From Iphinoe sp. HA4291-MV1 (lineage in GTDB: Bacteria > Cyanobacteriota > Cyanobacteriia > Cyanobacteriales > Nostocaceae), in NCBI GenBank assembly GCA_019359415.1, contig JAHHHH010000032.1:1-64000 (forward strand): a stretch of DNA of 64,000 nucleotides. The letters are read 5' to 3'. Every line of letters starts with the position of its first letter. The first letter of the stretch is position 1. Below, one piece after another: positions 9,371 to 18,587 of the stretch. The position numbers were made by a program, and so were the translations under genes. A model generated the notes under the pieces. The model was not told the DNA's origin, did not search any database, and worked only from the letters and a program-made list of their open reading frames with translations.

Positions 9371-10669
9371 CTAAGATAAACTTATGTATTCAGAATTTAC
9401 TGGTGCATTTGGTAATTGGCTACCACTTGATTGTGAATGACTCATCACGACTTTCTGATAAATTTCTACTAGTTCATCGTTAAGCTTATTCATATCGTAG
9501 TGTTCTTCTACGTAAGTACGACCTGCTTTGCCCATTTGTTCCCAAACTTCTGGATGCTCAATGAAATAATGCAACTTTTCAGCTATTGCATCAGCATCAC
9601 GTTCTGGAACAAGAAAACCAGAAATCCCAGCTTCTACCAATTCGGGAATACCACCATGTAGAGTTCCTATAACTGGCAAACCCATAGCCATCGCTTCTTT
9701 TAATGTGTTGACAGGTGCATCTTGATTTCCGTCTTCAGCGGTTATACTTGGAGCGATAAATAGATGTGTCTCATCTAAAATTTCAATAATTTCTTTCTGG
9801 TTTTTCCAACCAAGTAGCTTGATTTTCTCAGTAACGTTCAGTTTCTCAATCAGCTGCTGCAAGTGTTCTTTTAAATGTCCATCACCTATGATATTGTACT
9901 CAATATTTTGGTAAAGATCTGCTACTTTGGCAACGGCACGAATGCCGTATTCTATGCCTTTTTTTTCAACAAGACGTCCTGTTGTTGCAATCAGAATCTT
10001 ACCATCAGGACGATGATAACGTGGCTTGTAGGTAAACCGACTGCAATCTATTCCTGAGCCGTGGACGATAATTTTTTTTTCGTCACAACCTAATTTAATA
10101 GCGCGCTGTCTAAAAAACTCACAGTTAGCTAGAAAAAAATCTCCTTTACTAAATAGTTCATCATACACCTCTTCTCCATAAGCTTTCACATACCAGCTGA
10201 TATCATAACCTCGAAACGAAGTTATCAATTTTCCTTTGATGGCACCAACATCTCGTAAAATCATGCCTTCGATACCATACATTCCAAATTGGCAATGAAT
10301 AATATCGTATGATTGAGACTCTAATAGAGGTATGACTGAGTAAAGCAACCTCATTGAAGCGGCTCGTTTTCCAAACTTGAAAATATTAAGAGATTGCAGC
10401 AAAACTAAAGGGGCTTTGTAAAAGTTAGTAAATACTAACGATAACCCTTTGAAAAAGCGTAAGAAGTAATTGTTAGGAATTTGGGGTAAGTAGTAGGTAC
10501 AGTCTAGCAGTTGATATTTCTCTACGTCAGGATGGAACTTAGAAATATTATCAGGTTTATAGCCATAAATATGAACTTCATGTCCACGTATAAGCAACCC
10601 TGTCATTTGGTTCAGAATGAACGTCTCTGATAATACAGGAAATGGTCCTACTATGAAGGCGATTCTCAT
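9371..10669 (-). CDS. Glycosyltransferase family 4 (WcaL-like)
   Basis: A 432-residue GT-B-fold enzyme. The N-terminal Rossmann domain opens with MRIAFIVGPFPVLSETFI, the pattern seen in colanic-acid type WcaL transferases. The C-terminal domain has the GT4 core: TTGRLVEKKGIEYGI, then the EX7E-type motif around EAMAMGLPVIGTLHGGIPE, which binds the nucleotide-sugar. It is the first gene of the polysaccharide island on this strand. The donor sugar is unknown. A noncoding stretch with a MITE lies just upstream. Confidence 0.88.
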   Translation of the reverse strand: MRIAFIVGPFPVLSETFILNQMTGLLIRGHEVHIYGYKPDNISKFHPDVEKYQLLDCTYYLPQIPNNYFLRFFKGLSLVFTNFYKAPLVLLQSLNIFKFGKRAASMRLLYSVIPLLESQSYDIIHCQFGMYGIEGMILRDVGAIKGKLITSFRGYDISWYVKAYGEEVYDELFSKGDFFLANCEFFRQRAIKLGCDEKKIIVHGSGIDCSRFTYKPRYHRPDGKILIATTGRLVEKKGIEYGIRAVAKVADLYQNIEYNIIGDGHLKEHLQQLIEKLNVTEKIKLLGWKNQKEIIEILDETHLFIAPSITAEDGNQDAPVNTLKEAMAMGLPVIGTLHGGIPELVEAGISGFLVPERDADAIAEKLHYFIEHPEVWEQMGKAGRTYVEEHYDMNKLNDELVEIYQKVVMSHSQSSGSQLPNAPVNSEYISLS

Positions 10670-10749
10670 AAAAAATACTACGGAATAAGAGATGTTTAAA
10701 TACTGCTGTCAAACCTAACTTGTGCTTTGATTCTAAATTTTATACAAAA

Positions 10750-10889
10750 AATTATAGAGAGCATCCCAATTTTGCACATAAAGATGGTAGTGGGAGCATC
10801 TTGCTCCCTACTTTATTACTGAAGCGGGCAAGATACCCGCACTACAAAATAAAATAAATTTACATATTTGGGATGCTCCCCAATTATAG
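10750..10889. mobile_element. MITE with 11-bp terminal inverted repeats and 8-bp target duplication
   Basis: GAGCATCCCAA at 10759-10769 is the exact reverse complement of TTGGGATGCTC at 10868-10878. The copy is flanked by AATTATAG at 10750-10757 and 10882-10889. Inside are two hairpins, ggtagtgggagcatcttgct and gcgggcaagatacccgc. At about 120 bp with no coding capacity, it fits a non-autonomous element moved by a transposase encoded elsewhere. The rest of 10670-11184 is AT-rich and shows nothing else. Confidence 0.75.
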
Positions 10890-11184
10890 TTATCTTTTTT
10901 TATGTACCAAGATATTATGGAATTTATTCACATAATCTTTAAATAGTAAAAGAAATTAAAGATTTGTTTGATGCAAAAATTAAATGACAGACAGTATCAA
11001 GTTTTGAATATATTAGCAAACAAGCTAAATTCTTTTTTCGTCAAATGACTTTCCTGTTTGAGGAAAACTAATATTTTTTAATACATCCATCTTGAGGCAG
11101 ATATTTTTAAATTTAGGATTTATTCCCGATAGTTAAGTTCCATCAGTACGATGAAAACTAGTTACTCTGTTGGAATTTACTGTC

Positions 11185-12792
11185 ATGTCCTTAACTGAAG
11201 ATGTTCTTTCGCGATTACCAGGTGATGTTTTGGGAGGGTTACGCCAAGCCGATCGCATCTTAGCATCACTGAGAGAGGGTAACGCTGCTGTACCACCAAT
11301 GGTCATACAAAAAACTCAGCAACCTTTAGGTGTTGTAGATTGGGATGTTGTCATTAGCGGCGGTACATTAGGCATTTTAATTGGTTGTGCCTTAGTGTTG
11401 AAGGGAGCGCGAGTCGCGTTGATTGAACGCTCGATTTTGCGTGGTAGAGAGCAAGAATGGAATATTTCTCGTAAAGAATTGCAAGTTTTTTTGGAATTAA
11501 ATTTACTTACAGATGCAGAATTGGAGCAGGCGATCGCTACAGAATATAATCCCGCAAGAGTGAGCTTTTTTGGCGGTGCAGAGGTTTGGGTAACAGATGT
11601 TTTAAACATCGGTATAGATCCAGTTTATTTGCTGGAAGTTTTAAAGCAGCGATTTATTGCGTCTGGTGGAAAGTTGTTTGAAAACACTCCATTTACAGAA
11701 GCAGTCGTTCATCCTGATGGAGTGATGGTAAATAATCAGTTCAAAACGAGGTTGTTAATTGATGCAATGGGACATCTTTCTCCCATAATGCAGCAAGCAC
11801 GTCAGGGACAAAAACCAGATGCACTTTGTTTGGTTGTTGGAACTTGTGCTCAAGGTTTTCCGGAAAACCACACAGGCGACTTGTTGTTATCATTCACACC
11901 TATACAGAATCAATGCCAGTATTTTTGGGAAGCTTTCCCAGCAAGGGATGGTAGAACCACTTACTTATTTACTTACATGGACGCCAATCCACAACACTTG
12001 GGTTTAGAAGCTCTTTTTGAGGATTATCTGCGCTTAATGGGCGAATATCAAAGCGTGGAGTTGAGCCAGCTCATATTTAAACGAGCGCTATTCGGCTTTT
12101 TTCCCTCCTATCGTCATCCTCTGAAGACACCCTGGAGTCGCATTTTAGCTGTTGGAGATAGCAGCGGGAGTCAGTCTCCCTTGAGTTTTGGTGGTTTTGG
12201 TGCGATGGTGCGTCATTTGCGGCGTTTAACATTAGGCATTCACGAAGCATTGCAAACAGATCAGTTATCTGCAAAGGCGATACCTTTCCTGCGGAACGCT
12301 ACGCGTTGGCGCAGCCTGTCCGCAGGACTTACGGTAAGCTCCGCTAACGCACTACTGCAACCATACCAACCTAGTTTAGCTGTGACTTGGCTATTCCAAA
12401 GAACAATGAGTGTTGATATTAATCAAAAAAGTGATCCAAATCAAATTAATCAACTGCTGTCTGCGGTGTTTCAACAAATGCAACAACTCGGTGAACCTGT
12501 ACTAAAACCTTTTTTGCAAGATGTGGTACAGTTTCCAGCACTAACACAAACACTCATAAAAACTGCCTTAACACATCCAGCATTAGTTGCCAAAGTGATT
12601 CCCCAAGTCGGTTTGGGAAATTTACTAGATTGGATGGTACATTACGGAAATTTAGGAACTTACTCTGTTTTATTTTGGCTCAGTCAAATGTTAGAGCCGT
12701 GGAAGGAAAATTTGCCTAGTATACCTAAATACTATTGGAATCGCTGGACTGAGGGCTGGAAGTATGGTTCTGGCAATGATTATTCTGATTGA
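11185..12792 (+). CDS. cruP: CruP family FAD-dependent lycopene-cyclase-like protein
   Basis: A 535-residue flavoprotein. The dinucleotide-binding motif appears as VVISGGTLGILIGCALVLKG, followed by IERSILRGREQEWNISR, a hallmark of the CruA/CruP family of cyanobacteria and plants. A second family block is PVGDSSGSQSPLSFGGFGAM-like (here AVGDSSGSQSPLSFGGFG). CruA cyclises lycopene; CruP is its paralogue, whose cyclase role is weak and which has been linked to limiting carotenoid or oxygen damage. The ATG at 11185 is preferred to an upstream TTG. Residues of about 367-390 (PFLRNATRWRSL...) come from a dispersed DNA repeat inserted in frame just before the LLQPYQPSLAVTWLFQR block. Confidence 0.8.
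   Translation: MSLTEDVLSRLPGDVLGGLRQADRILASLREGNAAVPPMVIQKTQQPLGVVDWDVVISGGTLGILIGCALVLKGARVALIERSILRGREQEWNISRKELQVFLELNLLTDAELEQAIATEYNPARVSFFGGAEVWVTDVLNIGIDPVYLLEVLKQRFIASGGKLFENTPFTEAVVHPDGVMVNNQFKTRLLIDAMGHLSPIMQQARQGQKPDALCLVVGTCAQGFPENHTGDLLLSFTPIQNQCQYFWEAFPARDGRTTYLFTYMDANPQHLGLEALFEDYLRLMGEYQSVELSQLIFKRALFGFFPSYRHPLKTPWSRILAVGDSSGSQSPLSFGGFGAMVRHLRRLTLGIHEALQTDQLSAKAIPFLRNATRWRSLSAGLTVSSANALLQPYQPSLAVTWLFQRTMSVDINQKSDPNQINQLLSAVFQQMQQLGEPVLKPFLQDVVQFPALTQTLIKTALTHPALVAKVIPQVGLGNLLDWMVHYGNLGTYSVLFWLSQMLEPWKENLPSIPKYYWNRWTEGWKYGSGNDYSD
12284..12350. repeat. Dispersed GC-rich repeat captured in frame within cruP
   Basis: The stretch contains cctgcggaacgctacgcg, ttggcgcagcctgtccgcag and gacttacgg. 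Relatives of these words occur in gaps at about 48495-48545, 50630-50660, 51690-51712, 55742-55800 and 62170-62222. Here it is read through as about 22 extra residues of CruP without a stop or frameshift. Confidence 0.65.
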
Positions 12793-12898
12793 TAATTTTA
12801 CAGTTAAGGACATAGAGAAGAGAACAGAGGAGAGGAAGAAACTTCAATCCATGATTTGAAGTCAATAAATTTAAAATTCCAAAATGTAGAATATCATT

Positions 12899-13606
12899 AT
12901 GCTGCAAAAGCAAGTTCAAGGAATACAGCACTTTTCTGTTCTGCTGAGTTTACTGCGCGATCGACAAGCTTTTCTAGAAGAAATTCGTCAGCAAGTCAGA
13001 TTACACAATAAAATCAGTTCGCTTCTTGTGTCTAGTTCGATATTTTTTGCTATCTACGGCTCTATTATTGGAGCATCACACAGTTGGGCGCAAGCAATAT
13101 CTAGTGCTATCAAGCTTCCTGCTTTTTATTTATTAACGCTCATCATATGTTTCCCGACTTTGTTCTTTTTCAACATTTTGTTTGGTTCACGTAGCAGTTT
13201 TCTCCAGCACTTTGTCGTATTGCTTACGGCTATATCAGTGATTAGTGTTCTTCTATTTAGTTTTGCACCTGTCGCCCTTTTCTTCCTCATAACTGCACCT
13301 GACTCCTATCAATTTTTTAAACTGTTGAATGTCTTAATTTTTGGTATCACAGGTTCTTTTGGAGTGAAATTTCTTTATGACGGAATGCAATTGCTTTCTC
13401 AACAAGATGAAGTAGGTAAAGGAACCCGCACCACTATTTTAAGATCTTGGTTGTTTCTTTATGCCTTTGTTGGTATGCAATTGGGATGGTTCCTCAGACC
13501 ATTTTTCGGTGCGCCTGGTTCTAAGTTTGAGTTATTTCGAGCCGTGCAAGGTAATTTTTATCTTGATATTGTGGCGGCAATTTCAGAAATTTTGGGTTAT
13601 CGTTAG
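12899..13606 (+). CDS. Multi-span integral membrane protein, conserved cyanobacterial type
   Basis: A 235-residue protein with a polar N-terminus (about 1-40, containing LLRDRQAFLEEIRQQ) and about six hydrophobic segments between 40 and 230. I recognise the general type as a cyanobacterial membrane protein, sometimes annotated with loose Yip1 or WH2-domain labels, but I see no catalytic or transport motif. It lies 106 bases after cruP on the same strand and may be co-transcribed. Function unknown. Confidence 0.7.
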   Translation: MLQKQVQGIQHFSVLLSLLRDRQAFLEEIRQQVRLHNKISSLLVSSSIFFAIYGSIIGASHSWAQAISSAIKLPAFYLLTLIICFPTLFFFNILFGSRSSFLQHFVVLLTAISVISVLLFSFAPVALFFLITAPDSYQFFKLLNVLIFGITGSFGVKFLYDGMQLLSQQDEVGKGTRTTILRSWLFLYAFVGMQLGWFLRPFFGAPGSKFELFRAVQGNFYLDIVAAISEILGYR

Positions 13607-13643
13607 TTAGGAGTGAGAAGTTTTTTTATTAATTCCTTACTTT

Positions 13644-14192
13644 TCAAGCGAACAATTCATCGACTGCTATACTAAAACCTTTTAGCACAGTTTGAGTGCT
13701 GACAACCTCTCCAGAAATAAACACAAGTCGTTGATTTGGTGTTATCACAATAATCCAACGATTTTCGGGAAACACCAGCCAAACTTCCTCTCCTCCAGAC
13801 TGCAAATATTCTTGAGATTTAGCAATGATCTCTTCAGCAAGATCTTTAGGGGAAACAATCTCAGCAATGAGTGGGAAACTTTGGGGTAATACAGCAGGTT
13901 CACCAAATTGATTGATAAGTTCTGGTGTGAGATAAGCAACATCAGGAACACGTCCCTGCTTATTGGTGCGACACGGTACCTCTGTATAAACTTGTCCTCC
14001 TTGTCCACTGGATTCTTTGTAATTTCTCCAGTAATAGGCTAAATTTGCTTGAATTCGGCTATGCTTGAGTGTCACTCCGTTTTTCTCCAATAATTCCCCA
14101 TTTACCCATTCTGTGTTATTGGGAGGATTTTGCATCCAGTCTTCTAAGGAAAAATCTTTTGATAAATTTGAAAGAACTGTAGAATTTCCCAT
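13644..14192 (-). CDS. Uma2 family putative endonuclease (DUF820)
   Basis: A 182-residue protein with the Uma2 layout: an N-terminal ELLEKNG-type strand, a central RVPDVAYLT block with the metal-binding Asp, then PLIAEIVSPKD with the second acidic residue, and SGGEEVWLVFPEN, where many relatives have DP. This is a PD-(D/E)xK-like fold. The family is greatly expanded in cyanobacteria, its biological role is largely unknown, and copies are often linked with mobile DNA. The gene stands alone, 52 bases downstream of the STAND ATPase on the same strand. Confidence 0.85.
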   Translation of the reverse strand: MGNSTVLSNLSKDFSLEDWMQNPPNNTEWVNGELLEKNGVTLKHSRIQANLAYYWRNYKESSGQGGQVYTEVPCRTNKQGRVPDVAYLTPELINQFGEPAVLPQSFPLIAEIVSPKDLAEEIIAKSQEYLQSGGEEVWLVFPENRWIIVITPNQRLVFISGEVVSTQTVLKGFSIAVDELFA

Positions 14193-14243
14193 AATTATCT
14201 AAACTCCAGTGGCAACACTTACTAACATTATGACTAGTTATGT

Positions 14244-16547
14244 CTAAAAACGCCTCATTGCTGTTTGTACTTTCTCAACTTGTCTGGGTGCTTGCATTTC
14301 TTGGAAGAGTGCGATCGCCTTATCAAAATTTTCTCGACTTTCAGCAACTTCTCCCATGATTTGATGAGTTAATGCCAGTTGATAGTAAGCCTCAGCTAAA
14401 TCCCATTTAGCGCCTATTTCAACTAAAACTCTGATTCCTTCTTCATGACAAGCCACAGCTTCTTCAAATTCTTCTTGTTCTCGATGCAATTGTGCTAAAC
14501 CAATTAAAGCTTTAGGTTTCGCTTGAGTATAAGGACTATTTTCAGCATAATAAATATCTCTTTGGTATATTTCAAATGATTTTTCTATTTCTCCTAAGTT
14601 CTTATACGTGAGTAATAAGTAAAATAATCTATACTCTGTTACCCATGAAGGAAGTTCTTCTTTTGGTAATCTATTATATAAGTAATTAGCAATCTCAATT
14701 GCTTCCTCATCTCGTCCTAAACATGAGTTTAAGAATGCTAGGTAAAATAAAGCAGATGGAGCATATTTATCATAGTCAAGTTTCTGGCAAAGCTGGACAA
14801 CTCGTCTGAAAGTATTTACAGCTTCTTCAAGTTCCCAAAAACCAATTTGACAAATACCACTCGTTAAGAATGAGTTTATGACTATTAATTTCAGTTTTTT
14901 GACAGTTTCATTCTCATTTCCTGATGGCATTGATTGCAAGGAATTGAGTGCTATTTCCCTTGATTGCTCACAATAATGAATAGCTTGGTGAATATCACCT
15001 TTTAGCCAGCAGATAGCACCTAATGTGTGATAAAGTTTGGCACAACGATATCCTGGTGTAAGTTTATCTAATATCTCGTTAATTGCAGCAGTCATTGGTT
15101 TTAACAAACCTCGTTTATAAAACGAGCGTCCAAGAGATTCATGAGTTCCCCATTTATTATTTCTCTGTCTAATGATGACATCTGCAGCTTGTTCAAAGTC
15201 TTCAATGACTACATAGTGATAGTAAGCTTCTAAAGCTCTCAATGCATCTGTTGTCCCTTGAACTGTGTTCACACTCTTTGTCCAAAAATCGGCAGCTTTG
15301 CGGTTTGCTGTCTCCCATTCTCCACTCAGTCGCAACCGAGCGATCGCTTCTGCCAAAATGACTGGATGCAGCCAGTATTCTCCTTTACCGCATTCTACTA
15401 AAGACCGAGCGCGTAAACTATTAACCACCCGCCGACGTTGCGATTCTGCTACATCCCACAGTAAACAAAGCAGCCCGTCAATAGGTACACAAGGCACATC
15501 TTGATAGCGGTAGCATCCCAAACGACAGAGGAGCCGATATGCTTCCGGAGCAATTTCTTGCAGGCGGTTAAACTGACTGACAACTAAATTTTCTAACTCT
15601 TGTTCAATCAACAAATCATCCTGAATGACATGCCAATAAGCATCTATATCACATTCAAAATCTGCGCGAATGACACCGCTGATGATTCGCATTGCTTTGG
15701 CATTACCTCCATAGGCTCTGCATATTTCCCTCAGCGCTGCAGAATCAGGATTAGGATTAATATCGTGACGGGCAAAAAACTGTCTCCACGCCGACTCGTC
15801 CAAACCTCTGAGCATATAAAAGTTTACATCAACGCTAGCTTCGCATAGACGTTCACGGCTAGTGATGAGTGTAACTGAATGAATTGCTGGATCTGCCAAA
15901 ACTCTCAATAATTCTACATAATGGCGATGAGGCTTGATGAATGTTCCATTTATATCTAAAGCAGTTTCAAGGTTGTCAATTAATATACCTATTCTTCTGG
16001 TTTCATCTCGAAGTTTCCGTTTCAGTCTCTGCAAATTGATCCCTAGATTACGCCCTGGTTCTTCATCAAAGTTTCGCCATAACCATTCTTCAACTACGCT
16101 CTCTACAGAGATAATGTTCTGGGGTTCCGTCGCCATCGACAGTTCTAAAAAGTCGAAGAAACCCTGACTTTCAAAATATTTGCGCGCTAGTTTTGTTTTA
16201 CCTACGCCGCCCTCTCCTTGGACAACAATAATCTTTGCACCTTGACTAACCATATTGTTGAGTTGAGCGATCGCTTCCTCACGCCCAACAAAATCAGGAT
16301 CAGGCTCAGCCATAGGAATTTGACAGCGCTCAATAACATCTTTCCAGCTTGTCAGCCCGACAGCTTGACAAATCTTGATAAATGTCTGTCTTTGAATTGG
16401 CTCTCTTGCCCAAAACCGTTTCAAAGTGGCTTTTGAAGTAAATGCCGTTTGACACCATATATCAGCAGTTTTATTCCAGCCCTTTCTTTGTCTAGCTTCA
16501 TCGATAATTTCCAACCCTCGAGTAGATGCTCTCACAGAATCCGCCAT
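14244..16547 (-). CDS. STAND (NB-ARC-like) ATPase with TPR repeats
   Basis: A 767-residue signal-transduction ATPase. Residues 1-80 form a helical domain that looks like a DNA- or effector-binding module (WCQTAFTSKATLKRFW). The NTPase core has Walker A GEGGVGKT (111-118), Walker B ILIDNLE (188-194) and the sensor TSRERL (229-234). A winged-helix-like region (about 330-430) follows. From about 430 to the end are TPR-like helical pairs with Tyr, Gly and Ala at repeat positions. Such proteins switch on ligand binding through the TPRs; in bacteria they serve as transcriptional regulators or in immunity. No effector enzyme is fused, so a regulator is the simpler reading (inference). Confidence 0.8.
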   Translation of the reverse strand: MADSVRASTRGLEIIDEARQRKGWNKTADIWCQTAFTSKATLKRFWAREPIQRQTFIKICQAVGLTSWKDVIERCQIPMAEPDPDFVGREEAIAQLNNMVSQGAKIIVVQGEGGVGKTKLARKYFESQGFFDFLELSMATEPQNIISVESVVEEWLWRNFDEEPGRNLGINLQRLKRKLRDETRRIGILIDNLETALDINGTFIKPHRHYVELLRVLADPAIHSVTLITSRERLCEASVDVNFYMLRGLDESAWRQFFARHDINPNPDSAALREICRAYGGNAKAMRIISGVIRADFECDIDAYWHVIQDDLLIEQELENLVVSQFNRLQEIAPEAYRLLCRLGCYRYQDVPCVPIDGLLCLLWDVAESQRRRVVNSLRARSLVECGKGEYWLHPVILAEAIARLRLSGEWETANRKAADFWTKSVNTVQGTTDALRALEAYYHYVVIEDFEQAADVIIRQRNNKWGTHESLGRSFYKRGLLKPMTAAINEILDKLTPGYRCAKLYHTLGAICWLKGDIHQAIHYCEQSREIALNSLQSMPSGNENETVKKLKLIVINSFLTSGICQIGFWELEEAVNTFRRVVQLCQKLDYDKYAPSALFYLAFLNSCLGRDEEAIEIANYLYNRLPKEELPSWVTEYRLFYLLLTYKNLGEIEKSFEIYQRDIYYAENSPYTQAKPKALIGLAQLHREQEEFEEAVACHEEGIRVLVEIGAKWDLAEAYYQLALTHQIMGEVAESRENFDKAIALFQEMQAPRQVEKVQTAMRRF

Positions 16548-16732
16548 TTTTCAAAAAATTAGCATCATATTTCTTCTTATGTTACATTTGGTCCGGTGTT
16601 CGATGGCAACTAAGGTGATAACCGAGCCAACTGAGCCAAAAAATTGAGCCGCATAGTGAGCCTTTAAGGCTGATTGCTTCAGTCATTCTAAAAATGTGGA
16701 TGTTTTTACTTCCCATTTAGGAGGCTTGTAGC

Positions 16733-16990
16733 ATGAAATCCTCTATTTGCAATAATGAGTGCGATCGCGATAATTGTCCGTTCATGAGCGATCCCTATAA
16801 TCCCAACAGACAGGTGTGTGTCAAATGCGGACAAGACTACTTTTTTCGCCGGAATGGTTTTAGCAATTTTTTTGTAATAGTAGCGCTGGTTGTCTGCTTA
16901 CTGCAGGTGATTAAAGTCGTGATGAGCAATCACCGTCAAACCATTGAGTTTCAACCTGAGACTCAAACAGATGTTCAAAGCTGGAAATAA
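16733..16990 (+). CDS. Small zinc-ribbon-like protein with one membrane segment
   Basis: An 85-residue protein with five Cys in the first 32 residues (CNNEC, DRDNC and CVKCG), suggesting a zinc site, and one hydrophobic span at about 45-65 (FFVIVALVVCLLQVIKVV). A strong AGGAGG ribosome site 9 bases before the ATG supports it as a real gene. The next small membrane protein begins 54 bases downstream. I do not recognise a family. Confidence 0.65.
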   Translation: MKSSICNNECDRDNCPFMSDPYNPNRQVCVKCGQDYFFRRNGFSNFFVIVALVVCLLQVIKVVMSNHRQTIEFQPETQTDVQSWK

Positions 16991-17044
16991 GAAGTGCGTC
17001 TTATTGTTCCAACTATTAGCACATATCTACCTATTCTCAAATCC

Positions 17045-17278
17045 ATGAAAACCATTACAGATGAGCGCAGTCACCTTCTCAAGTGGACTTTTCTGTGCCT
17101 CAAATATTTCTTGATTGTCATATTCGGCTTTGCGATCGCCTATATGATGTCAATCAGTTTTGGTGTATTGCATCTCGCCGCCATGCTACTACCCTTAGTA
17201 GGCAGTTGGTTTTGGCGAGTGGGAATTCTCCTATTGTGTTTGCTAGCATTAGCTGTCATTTTAGAATCATTGCGTTAA
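17045..17278 (+). CDS. Small membrane protein with two hydrophobic segments
   Basis: A 77-residue protein with a polar N-terminus (MKTITDERSHLLKW) and two hydrophobic segments (about 15-38 and 43-75). The ATG at 17045 is preferred over an upstream in-frame GTG at 16994, because the extra residues have no recognisable features. It may share a transcript with the zinc-ribbon gene. Function unknown. Confidence 0.55.
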   Translation: MKTITDERSHLLKWTFLCLKYFLIVIFGFAIAYMMSISFGVLHLAAMLLPLVGSWFWRVGILLLCLLALAVILESLR

Positions 17279-17311
17279 AGAGTGAGATTTTGGAGTCAGG
17301 ATAATTCTCCC

Positions 17312-18253
17312 TCATCCCCCTCTACGCTTGGCATCCAAAAACTTGAGTTGTCGATATAAACAAGAAATCTGCGGTAAATTCACACCCGCAGCTTGTGCCA
17401 TTCGTAACGGGTTGCCGAAAATTGCCTCTACCTCTAAGGGGCGACATTCGTCATAATCTATTTTCATGCTGGTACGATACGGCTTCATCTTCACGGTATA
17501 ATCGAGCATTGTTTGAATGAAGCTGTCCGGGATAATGCGATCCCAACCCTTTGCCCCTGCCACTACTTCATACATCAGCTGTTCCACTAACTTGCGGGTG
17601 TGAACATTTGCCATTAATTCATTGGTTGTAGCGTTGAGAATAACAGAAAGCCCATTATATGGAATATTCCACACCAGTTTTTTCCAACGCCCTAGCAGCA
17701 AGTCTTCAGTTAATTCAATAAGGATACCAGCACTTTCAAAATCCTCGCCAATTTGCCGCATCCGTTGTGTGATACCAGCTGGATAATAGTTAGCTGCATA
17801 CTCCCCTAAAGTAATTTGTCCATAGTCCAAGTGGCAGATATGTCCTGGTTCCACTTTATTTGAACACAGAAAGCACAACCCACCAATAACTTTGTCACTA
17901 CCGACAATTTGGGCAACTTCCTCTTCCACACCAAGTCCATTCTGCAAAACCAACACTACCCCATCATCCTTGACGACAGGTGGTAACATTTTAGGCAGCA
18001 GATGGTTTTGCGTTGTTTTCAGTGCAATGACTACGACATCACATTGAGGCATCTTTTCCACATCATAGTAGGCATTGACTTCTGGTAGGCTGAAGTCACC
18101 GTCAACAGACTCAATGATTAAACCGTGTTGGCTGACGTGTTCGTAGTCGCTACGCAGCAAAAAGTGGACATTTAACCCAGCTTTTTGGAGTCTAGCACCG
18201 TAAAATCCGCCTAATGCACCAGTTCCTAGAATGGCGTATGTACGATTAGACAT
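17312..18253 (-). CDS. Putative 2-dehydropantoate 2-reductase (PanE/ApbA family)
   Basis: A 313-residue NADPH-dependent oxidoreductase. It opens with a Rossmann motif, AILGTGALGGFYGARL, just after the Met at 18253, which fixes the start; a longer upstream frame adds an unrelated tail. The C-terminal domain contains the KLVWNIPYNGLS motif with the catalytic Lys typical of ketopantoate reductases. The family reduces 2-dehydropantoate to pantoate for coenzyme A synthesis, but cyanobacteria carry several paralogues of uncertain substrate, so the exact reaction is not assured. It converges with the small membrane genes on the plus strand. The 18254-18587 gap shows no gene. Confidence 0.82.
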   Translation of the reverse strand: MSNRTYAILGTGALGGFYGARLQKAGLNVHFLLRSDYEHVSQHGLIIESVDGDFSLPEVNAYYDVEKMPQCDVVVIALKTTQNHLLPKMLPPVVKDDGVVLVLQNGLGVEEEVAQIVGSDKVIGGLCFLCSNKVEPGHICHLDYGQITLGEYAANYYPAGITQRMRQIGEDFESAGILIELTEDLLLGRWKKLVWNIPYNGLSVILNATTNELMANVHTRKLVEQLMYEVVAGAKGWDRIIPDSFIQTMLDYTVKMKPYRTSMKIDYDECRPLEVEAIFGNPLRMAQAAGVNLPQISCLYRQLKFLDAKRRGG

Positions 18254-18587
18254 GGAGCCAATTAAGCTATTTTCTGCGATTATCTTACAGCTGATCAGGT
18301 TTTGGTTCATGTTATTAATTGAGTCACTTTGATTTCTTAATTCACATTTTTTTAAAATTTTAAGAGCAATATTCAAATTAAAATCTTGGATGAATATTTC
18401 TCATAAAAGCTTATGAATTCTGGGTTTCGCTGCGCTTCCGATGCTTTTAAGAATAAAAATACTTTACTTATCTAAACTTATGTTAATTAAGTCGTGTTTT
18501 TATTAAATATACGTACTAAGGTATGTTACATTGTTTTATAAATATGTTAGTTTTTTAACAAAATGCTGACATTATCCCCAAAAATTG

